NCBI GenBank assembly: GCA_032622095.1
Contig: CP136062.1
Location: 144,356,351-144,420,350 of the forward strand
Direction of reading: 5' to 3'
DNA: 64,000 nucleotides
From: Siphonodentalium dalli
Lineage: Eukaryota; Mollusca; Scaphopoda; Gadilida; Siphonodentaliidae
Shown here: positions 59,101 through 64,000 of the stretch, piece after piece
Layout: each line of letters opens with the position of its first letter
Numbering within the stretch: the stretch's first letter is position 1
Program-made: the position numbers and the translations under genes
The notes under the pieces: model-generated
Seen by the model: only the letters and a program-made list of their open reading frames with translations
What the model was told of the DNA's origin: nothing
Database searches by the model: none

Positions 59101-61547
59101 TTCATTAGGAATGATGCAAGAAAGACTGCCGTCCAACCATCAAACTGTGAACAACATGGTGACATCCCACAGTGGCAACCATAACCATGAACCTGACTTC
59201 AACCATGTAGCAGCAGATGGCTTCATTGCAGACTTGAAAAAGCTTATTAAGACGAATACTAAGCCAGTAACAACTATATAAGAAGAAATAGCAAGTATGT
59301 ATTATCATTAATGAGGTGACACTCTTTATATGAATTTTCGGAATTAAATGTATATCATTTAACCATTATATTGTTTTCTCCAACAGATCTTCGAGCAATA
59401 TTACCAACAGCCATAATGAAAGGTTGCCCATTCCATTTCGGCCAAGCTGTTTTGAAAAATGTAAAGAAATGCCACCTGCAACAGTAATATACCATATCTG
59501 GAGTATATTGATTCAGTTGCTAATACATGTATTTAATAAATTTGTTGAAATATATCATATGTGCATTTCTTCATGGAAATTCGTACGTGAATTTCATTTC
59601 ATCTGAGTCACTTAAAAAAAAAAAAATTCGAACATCATCGCCCAATCCCCACCATCACCACCAATTCCCAGTGACAATTGTGATAAAACTATAGTCGGCA
59701 ACTCTGTGATGTTGTGGATTGAACAGGACGACACCATTACAAGTAGACTATAATAGCTATTAATACATAGAGTCCTCAGCAGACCTGTTTAATGCCTAAC
59801 AATCTGTCAGTGAGATTCTGCCCCTTCAGTCAGAGAGATTTGGGTCTTGTCAGGGAGATTACAAAATTGGGGCTAAAAAGTAACATTTTCACTATTTCTT
59901 CCTTTGAAATATGGTGGGTAGTGATTTTAAAGTAGTTAAATGTAATTAATCTTCACTTTTCAAAGGATGAATTCATGTAAATGCATATTTCTGATCACAT
60001 TTGAATGTATTTATTCAAATAAAAAAATTGAATATTTTTTTGTTGATAATCTATTTCATTAGTGATATCAATGTCTAGCGTTATAACATTTAAAACCAAG
60101 CAAATTCTTTGGCCTACGAATCCCTATACTTGGAGTCATATCGGCGTCATTTCGATGGACTATCAACAACTTGGTCACTGTCATTTCGGCAGAGTTTCGT
60201 CGAATTAAAACACAGGACATTTCTAAATTTAACACAACAACTAGTAAACTAGAATGATTTATTGCAGAAATAAACCCAACCCCAGTATATATAGCATGTG
60301 CATTTATTTACTAACACGCCATGCTTGGGTGCTTATAGTAATTATTGACCCCCAAAGAAAACAAACTGCCATACATTCAATTACCGGTAATTTCTTTTGA
60401 AAGAGTGCCAGTCATTAGTCGCGACAAAGATGCAGTGTATAATAAACGCCAGAGGCAGGCCACGGTGTCTACTCCGGTTATCAATGGAGCACACCTGATC
60501 GGGAGCGGGTCGTTTTGGCCCAGGGTCGATTCGGGCTTGGACTTTTCGGTCCAGGGCTCATTCGGCAGGGACCATTCGGCCCCTATGTAAATCGGGTAAT
60601 TAGGTAGCATGTGTGTTAATTGGACGGCCTTTCATGTTAATTGCCTTTGATTTGGGACCGGTCTTTTGATGACAATGCAGATTACAAGCTTAATCCGGGA
60701 GCGCGGGAGATGAGGCCTCAAACCAGTAGTCTCCCGCACGATCCGGGAGATTAAACAGGTCTGGTCCCCAGATCTGCCCAGATGTGAAGTTTTGAGTGGA
60801 AAAGTTTTTATCTCTGACTATTGATAACTTACATCATGCCATGAATCTCTACTATGGCTAATGCCCGCAGAGATCATATTCCACCAGTACAAAACATTTG
60901 AACTTTTGAAATTTTGACAGGGAACCTTATAAAGTCGAAAAACAATGCAGAGAACATATTTCTTAGTTATTATCTGTTCCTTAATAATGTACTTCAATGA
61001 ATTTGTGAGCGATTTTGCATTGAGTCGCTTACAATTATGGCATTTCTCCTGGGTAATTAATTTGATGTTTATGGCGATATCGGCTAAAAAAAGTAAGAGA
61101 AAAGCATGCAATTTAGAGTTGGGACATTCAACTACAGTGAAGCACATTATCAACGAACAATTAAAAACTAAGAAATATATTCCCCACGTTATTTTTTCGA
61201 CATTATAAGTTTCTCTGTCAAAACTTAAAAAAATTCCAAGGCTTTGTACTGGTGGAATATGATCTCTATGGACGTTAGCCAGAGTAGAGATTCATGGCAT
61301 GATCTATTAGTAACTCTGCATACAAGAATTGTTGTTTTGCATCGCATCGCACCCTCCCAATACAATGCATTGTTGCAGCCCTAATGTTCACCAGGAACAG
61401 TTGGTCAGCTGGGTTTTTACATTATTTTCATCTGCTACTATAGGTTTGTGTCCTTACCTTGGTACTAACTAGGAAGCTTCCAGCTACAGCCAGTCCATGT
61501 GTGAAGTTATCTATCATATTAGCCATCAGGTTCAGATAGCCACTAAT
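50081..61547 (-). CDS. SLC39A13: Zinc transporter of the ZIP family, ZIP13-like (3' half of the gene, five exons)
   Basis: Five minus-strand exons (61547-61458, 58884-58771, 57438-57369, 54999-54900, 50156-50081) join in frame to 149 codons plus a TGA stop at 50083-50081. All borders are GT-AG and all phases agree. Seen: IDNFTHGLAVAGSFLV (the membrane helix with the metal-binding N and H residues), HEIPHEVGD (the LIV-1 subfamily motif of the next helix), then LLRSGFDRWKAAKAQ, LPFTSGGFIYIALV and a hydrophobic C-terminus ending in LFCG. Established: ZIP proteins have eight membrane helices and move zinc (for ZIP13 also iron, in flies) between Golgi or vesicle lumen and cytosol. The D-NFTH-G arrangement in place of HNFxDG, the FDRW stretch and the C-terminal run favour ZIP13 over ZIP7. 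The 5' exons, start codon and promoter lie beyond position 64000. Introns are 2573, 1332, 2369 and 4743 bp and packed with short transposons. No clear polyadenylation signal was found downstream. Confidence 0.93.
50254..50607. mobile_element. TTAA-flanked MITE, family 3, three hairpins
   Basis: TTAA at 50254-50257 and 50604-50607. Three hairpin modules (50303-50352, 50383-50454, 50484-50556) are separated by near-identical ~30-bp spacers (CTAACAATATTTACCTTGAC...). It lies in the last intron of the zinc-transporter gene, about 100 bp upstream of the terminal exon. Confidence 0.82.
50729..50928. mobile_element. Mariner-like palindromic MITE in the last ZIP13-like intron
   Basis: Between TA (50727-50728) and TA (50929-50930); tips CAGTAATGCAC and GGGCATTACT. 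It abuts the hAT-like element at 50937. Confidence 0.82.
50937..51235. mobile_element. hAT-like palindromic MITE with perfect 8-bp duplication
   Basis: Flanks TATAGCAG (50929-50936) and TATAGCAG (51236-51243) are identical. Tips CAAGCCTGCAAGCAGTGTGT and ATTTGCAGACTTG. The duplication includes the TA of the neighbouring mariner-like element, so this insertion came second. Confidence 0.87.
51244..52471 (-). other. Intron sequence of the zinc-transporter gene, no further gene
   Basis: AT-rich intron sequence. A small TTTCGAATCGAATCGAATCG repeat lies near 52175-52200. No exon of another gene was recognised. Confidence 0.5.
52643..53520. repeat. Tandem array, 192-bp unit, five copies
   Basis: Units differ by only a few bases (for example GTAGGAGGAG versus GTAGTAGGAG in unit 4, GTTCCAAAT versus GTTTCAAAT). 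This implies recent amplification or homogenisation. Confidence 0.92.
53521..53584. repeat. Microsatellite (ACGGACGC)n
   Basis: About eight units of an 8-bp repeat directly follow the last, truncated 192-bp unit. Confidence 0.95.
54003..54361. mobile_element. TTAA-flanked MITE, family 3, three hairpins
   Basis: TTAA at 54003-54006 and 54358-54361. Tips CCCTTTCATGATGGGAGCTG and ...CTCCAGTCATGGAAGGG. Hairpins lie at about 54054-54120, 54150-54216 and 54246-54312, with spacers GGCTTACAAGGTCAA(G/T)(G/C)TAAAT. Located in the last zinc-transporter intron. Confidence 0.82.
54619..54885. mobile_element. TTAA-inserted MITE, family 3, right end lost
   Basis: TTAA at 54619-54622 and tip CCCTGCCATGACTGGAG. 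Hairpins at 54668-54735 and 54765-54839. The right tip stops at CTCCCATTATGA, where the usual TAGGGTTAA is replaced by flank-like ATATATTTGAT. It ends 15 bp from exon 'd'. Confidence 0.7.
54900..54999 (-). CDS. SLC39A13: ZIP13-like exon 'd': LPFTSGGFIYIALV helix
   Basis: The 100-bp exon opens with two bases completing Gly and closes with two bases of an Arg codon. The acceptor is TTCTTTACAG and the donor is GTAAGA. It encodes ASTSFILPFTSGGFIYIALV and TVVPDIIEENNA. The pattern (small residues, FxxGGFxYIAL, then VPD(I/L)(I/L)EE) is the strongly conserved seventh helix of ZIP7/ZIP13. Short palindromic elements flank both sides within 100 bp. Confidence 0.93.
55029..55508. mobile_element. TA-type palindrome carrying a TTAA-type MITE (nested pair)
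   Basis: The outer element is a mariner-like palindrome with most of its left arm deleted (55029-55131) and its right arm at 55485-55508. The inner element (55132-55480, 349 bp) has perfect CCCTTTACCCAACA terminal repeats, flanking TTAA at 55128-55131 and 55481-55484, and two hairpin modules (55272-55338 and 55387-55453). Other copies of the outer element read ...GTGGTTAAGGAGTCG... without the insert. Confidence 0.88.
55543..56000. mobile_element. hAT-like palindromic MITE with perfect 8-bp duplication, ZIP13-like intron
   Basis: Flanks ATGTGATT (55535-55542) and ATGTGATT (56001-56008) are identical. Tips CAGGTCTGAG and CTCAGGCATG are diverged from CAAGCCTGAG. The interior matches 46045-46491, including the CTTCTCTGGAAAGTTTCTTT stretch. 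Confidence 0.86.
56402..56839. mobile_element. hAT-like palindromic MITE, ZIP13-like intron
   Basis: Tips CAAGTCTCGATATAGTGTGT and CACTATATCCAGGCTTG. Flanks ATACCATA and TTACTATA (6 of 8 match). The interior matches 42432-42858. Confidence 0.8.
57369..57438 (-). CDS. SLC39A13: ZIP13-like exon 'c': sixth-helix region
   Basis: The 70-bp exon starts in phase 0 and ends with one base of a split Gly codon. The acceptor follows a CTCTCTCTCACAG tract and the donor is GTAAGT. It encodes IFTASGGIIGALTALTAESA and three more residues: a small-residue helix followed by the short loop before the LPFTSGG helix. Phase matches exon 'd'. Confidence 0.9.
57655..58015. repeat. Degenerate GC-rich tandem array, unit ~21-24 bp
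   Basis: Units of the form GGCCGCGGTGTACTTGCCGT with C/T and G/A changes, first in mixed orientation (57660-57780), then head-to-tail (57840-57960). A weak inverted copy closes the array (ACACCGCGGCCGAACGGTAA at about 57977). It is in a zinc-transporter intron between exons 'b' and 'c'. An 81-codon plus-strand frame there is accidental. Confidence 0.75.
58771..58884 (-). CDS. SLC39A13: ZIP13-like exon 'b': HEIPHEVGD metal-site helix
   Basis: The 114-bp exon is in phase 0 (38 codons). The acceptor is TTTTTACAG and the donor is CAG before GTGAAT. It encodes VGVITLIAILV, HEIPHEVGD and FAILLRSGFDRWKAAKAQ. The two histidine-glutamate pairs form the intramembrane binuclear metal site in known ZIP proteins. 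HExPHExGD is the diagnostic LIV-1 subfamily motif and is fully conserved here. Confidence 0.95.
58885..60825 (-). other. Intron sequence of the zinc-transporter gene
   Basis: Mostly AT-rich. AGCAGACCTGTTTAATGCC (59778) and AGATTAAACAGGTCTGGT (60748) are inverted and may be the ends of one ~980-bp element with GGGAGATT-rich interior pieces. GC-rich CATTCGGC/TTTCGGTCCAGGG motifs lie at 60500-60600. No coding signal. Confidence 0.4.
60826..61316. mobile_element. Palindromic MITE-like element, ZIP13-like intron
   Basis: Left: ACATCATGCCATGAATCTCT, ATGGCTAA, AGATCATATTCCACCAGTAC. Right: GTACTGGTGGAATATGATCT, TTAGCC, AGAGATTCATGGCATGAT. The loosely complementary middle contains GGACATTCAACTACAGTGAA. 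Two accidental overlapping frames (87 and 111 codons) are by-products. Confidence 0.72.
61458..61547 (-). CDS. SLC39A13: ZIP13-like exon 'a': membrane helix with IDNFTHG motif
   Basis: The 90-bp exon is in phase 0 at both ends (30 codons). It begins after a TGCTTGCAG acceptor and ends at AAG before GTAAGG. It encodes ISGYLNLMANMIDNFTHG and then LAVAGSFLVSTK, a helix whose N, D and H residues are expected to line the metal path. The next upstream exon is not visible between 61548 and 64000, so that intron must exceed 2.4 kb. Confidence 0.93.
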
Positions 61548-61639
61548 CTGCAAGCAGAAAAAGAGTTTGAAGGGTAACATTCATTTGGTTTAAACAATAT
61601 TTATTCTTCCAAAATTTGTACATGACGGGAGCTGCGCTG

Positions 61640-61795
61640 TGCCAGTGCATGCTCTTATATATGCGAGTCTCCCATAGGGAGCTTTGCATATATAAGAGAA
61701 TGAACTGGCTTAATAAGGTCAAGGTAACTATTGTAAGACCAATGCATTATGTTATATATGTGAGGCTCCCTATGGGAAACATGATATAGAAGAGA
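61640..61795. repeat. Family-3 MITE fragment with two hairpin modules
   Basis: GACGGGAGCTGCGCTG followed by a full hairpin (61642-61708), the spacer TTAATAAGGTCAAGGTAA, and a second module cut short at about 61790. TTAA ends are not preserved. Confidence 0.7.
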
Positions 61796-61994
61796 TAGGA
61801 AAGAAGATAATCTGGAAGCAAGCAATGTCTGCTTATAGTAATCCATGTGATATACCGGTATTTGACCAACTCTAAAGATGCATAATTAACTATCAACCAC
61901 ATTTCTGCTGTCGTGTCATTGACTCACTGTGATGTTCTACGTCCTTCGCGCATCACTGTGACTTTACATAATATACTAGCCATTTAGCTTATGA

Positions 61995-62330
61995 TAATCG
62001 AATCACCCTGTAACCTACATGTATAGTGTGTTAAAGAAATAACATGATATATATGGCATCGAATCACTGTAACCTATAGTGTGCTGTATGTTAATGAAAT
62101 AGCACGATATATGGCATTGAATCACCCTGTAATCTATAGTGTACTGTAGGTTTAAAAAATAACACGATATATGGCACTGAACTGCCCTGTCACCTATAGT
62201 GTGCTGTAGGTTAAAAGAAATTACACAATATATGGTATTGAATTTGCCCTGTAACCTATAGTGTATGTACTATAGGTTAAAAGAAATTAGACAGTATATG
62301 GCATCGAATCGCCCTGTAACCTACAGCCAG
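61995..62330 (+). repeat. Tandem repeat of ~60-63 bp, five units
   Basis: Pattern: (A)CACGATATATGGCATTGAAT, CACCCTGTAACCTATAGTGT, GCTGTAGGTTAAAAGAAATT, with substitutions and small gaps. It lies between the ~62-bp units and the 23-bp array upstream of the first visible zinc-transporter exon. Confidence 0.85.
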
Positions 62331-62417
62331 GGTTTCCGCTAGAGGGCAGCAGGTCCCTTTTAGGGCCCCTTTCCCCCATTCCCAAATTTCCCCTCCAACA
62401 TATTCCCATACCTGTTC

Positions 62418-62950
62418 CACAATGTCACCTGTCTATCTGCCACAATGTCACCTGTGTATCTGCCACAATGTCACCTGTGTATCTGCCACAATGCCACCTG
62501 TGTATCTGCCACAAAGTCACCTGTCTATCTGCCACAATGTCACCTGTCTATCTGCCACAATGTCACCTGTCTATCTCCCACAATGCCACCTGTCTATCTC
62601 CCACAATGTCACCTGTGTATCTCCCACAATGTCACCTGTCTATCTCCCACGATGTCACCTGTCTATCTCCCACGATGTCACCAGTCTATCTCCCACGATG
62701 TCACTGGTCAGTGTATCTCCCAAAATGTCACCTGTCTATCTCCCACAATGTCACCAGTGTATCTCCCACAATGTCACCTGTCTATCTCCCACAATGTCAC
62801 CTGTATATCTCCCACAATGTCACCTGTATATCTCCCACAATGTCACCTGTCTATCTCCCACAATGTCACCAGTGTATCTCCCACAATGTCACCTGTCTAT
62901 CTCCCACAATGTCACAAGTGTATCTCCCACAATGTCACCTATGTATCGCC
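62418..62950 (+). repeat. 23-bp minisatellite, about 23 copies
   Basis: The unit is CACAATGTCACCTGTCTATC plus TCC or TGC. Unit length modulo 3 is 2, so every plus-strand frame cycles through the same three phrases (MSPVYLPQCHLSISHNVTCL type), and all three stay open for 170-190 codons. These are by-products, not genes. One unit near 62705 carries a 4-bp expansion. Confidence 0.95.
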
Positions 62951-63124
62951 CACACAATAAAACCAATAGAGAATGTGAAACAAAGATAATTTTATTTTAT
63001 TAGCTAATCTGACCACTTATTTTTCGGGAAAATAATTCTTGTTTCCTTATTTTGAGAGATATTGAAGTGGACATCACGAAAAGCCACATGGTTGATTCTG
63101 CCTGGTTTATATATACCGCTATAC

Positions 63125-63449
63125 TTAAAGTAATTGACCACCAATAATGTGGTGTCACCCCGTTAATATGGCGGTACTATACCGCGGTATCCTCCAATAC
63201 CGCGGTACTGATACCGCTTGTTAACGCGAACAAGTATGTGTGAGTAAATACCTCCCCTAAAAGAGTTCCATGAAAATCACCGCGGTATTCAACAAAATTA
63301 ATGCGGTGCCCGCTAAAAGACCACGGTATCATTATCGCCCAATACCGTAACTCCACGCCATGACCGTCTCGATACCGCTACCGTTTATTACCGGTATCAC
63401 CGCGGTCATGACCGGGGTATCACCCCATTTTTCTGGTCAATTACTTTGA
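63125..63449. mobile_element. TTAA-type element, family 7 (AGTAATTGACCA ends), rich in ACCGCGGTAT
   Basis: TTAA at 63125-63128 and decayed TTGA at 63446-63449. Terminal repeats AGTAATTGACCA are perfect; further in, CACCCCG and TACCCCG are partial complements. The interior has many CCGCGGTAT/ATACCG(C/G)(T/G) motifs on both strands, so it can fold into many small hairpins. Confidence 0.65.
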
Positions 63450-63778
63450 GAATAACGGTAAGTCGCGATCACATTGTCAAGGAACACACATTTATGAATC
63501 ATAAGTTATGATTATGCAGACCAGGTCCAGATATGAGCTACTGAAGATTGGTCAGGAATACTTTGTGGTATAAAAATGTTTTTATGAATACAATTGTAGT
63601 GAAGTCTGCCATAGACATAAATTACGAACAGTTTCTTCTACTTTCATTTGTGGTGGATCGGAAAATTCTCAGTCGACTTATTTTACCTTCGGATTTAACT
63701 GGACATTTTCATTGCAGCATTTACGGTACTGTTGCTATCAACATTATACAGTGCCAAATGACAACACCCTTACATTAC

Positions 63779-64000
63779 TTAAAGGGGTACTGTACACTAA
63801 ATCTGCCCATTTATGGGACCATCTTCTTTTATACTCAAAAGAATAAATGCAAAAAATGAATGAATTTGAGTCATGGATTAGTACAAAATACACTCATGTT
63901 CTCTATGAACAATGCAAAGAACATGGTAATTATAATGAAAATGAATGTATAACTCCAGCCATTTATTCATTTTCATTATAATTACCATGTTGTTTGTATC
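63779..64000. mobile_element. Family-6 element, left part, cut by the window edge
   Basis: TTAA at 63779-63782, then AGGGGTACTGTACACTAAAT and the same interior as 41868-42182, reaching past the centre (TTCATTTTCATTATAATTACC) at the edge. Confidence 0.72.

Noticed and set aside
62418-62950. CRISPR-like array
   Set aside because: Continuous 23-bp tandem units without unique spacers, in a eukaryotic sequence.
62422-63003. Three overlapping 170-193 codon plus-strand frames as Cys/His-rich proteins
   Set aside because: They are the three readings of one 23-bp minisatellite.

Overview
The window looks like a gene-poor, repeat-rich stretch of an animal nuclear genome, most likely a mollusc or another lophotrochozoan. 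Three things point there: exons with GT-AG introns of several kilobases; only two host-gene fragments, while most of the rest is traceable to transposons; and several repeat types that I associate with mollusc genomes ('GGCCATAACTC'-type repeats ending in GGACGGACG runs, roughly 140-190 bp tandem cores next to ACGG-type microsatellites, and LINE tails of CTTAT repeats). Codon and domain signals fit only eukaryotic genes. The species cannot be read from the sequence.

Host genes. The best gene is the 3' half of a ZIP-family zinc transporter, closest to SLC39A13 (ZIP13), on the minus strand. Five exons lie at 61458-61547, 58771-58884, 57369-57438, 54900-54999 and 50081-50156. They splice in frame with GT-AG borders to give the last 149 residues and a stop, including the HEIPHEVGD metal-site motif. 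The 5' exons lie beyond the right edge. A second host fragment is one C-type lectin domain exon at 4288-4446 (minus), with no recognisable partner exon.

Transposons with coding remains. A 693-codon reverse-transcriptase ORF (LINE, minus, 11335-13416) is uninterrupted but lacks its 5' part. A second, 5'-truncated and frameshifted LINE (minus, about 16967-18187) sits between perfect 47-bp direct repeats. A third LINE (minus, about 26640-28580) is broken by stops and frameshifts. A 5.4-kb fold-back structure (19082-24437) has two arms of about 1.5 kb in inverted orientation, each holding the decayed C-terminal coding region of the same transposon protein, around a central minisatellite.

Non-autonomous palindromic elements dominate 36-64 kb and fill the zinc-transporter introns. 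Four groups can be separated by target duplication. (1) Elements flanked by TTAA with at least six different terminal sequences. Many carry one to three copies of a 67-nt near-perfect hairpin that is shared between otherwise different families. (2) Palindromes starting CAGTAATGCCC and flanked by TA (Tc1/mariner-like). (3) Elements starting CAAGCCTG and flanked by 8-bp duplications (hAT-like). (4) Other palindromes with unclear borders. Several are nested, and one gives a direct empty-site/filled-site comparison.

Tandem repeats: a degenerate minisatellite (20700-22270), a 192-bp array inside a pearl-like element (52472-53627), a CCGCGGTGTA-rich array (57655-58015), a ~62-bp array (61995-62330) and a 23-bp array (62418-62950). 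No rRNA, convincing tRNA, CRISPR or prokaryotic signal was found. The remaining stretches are AT-rich sequence without recognisable genes.
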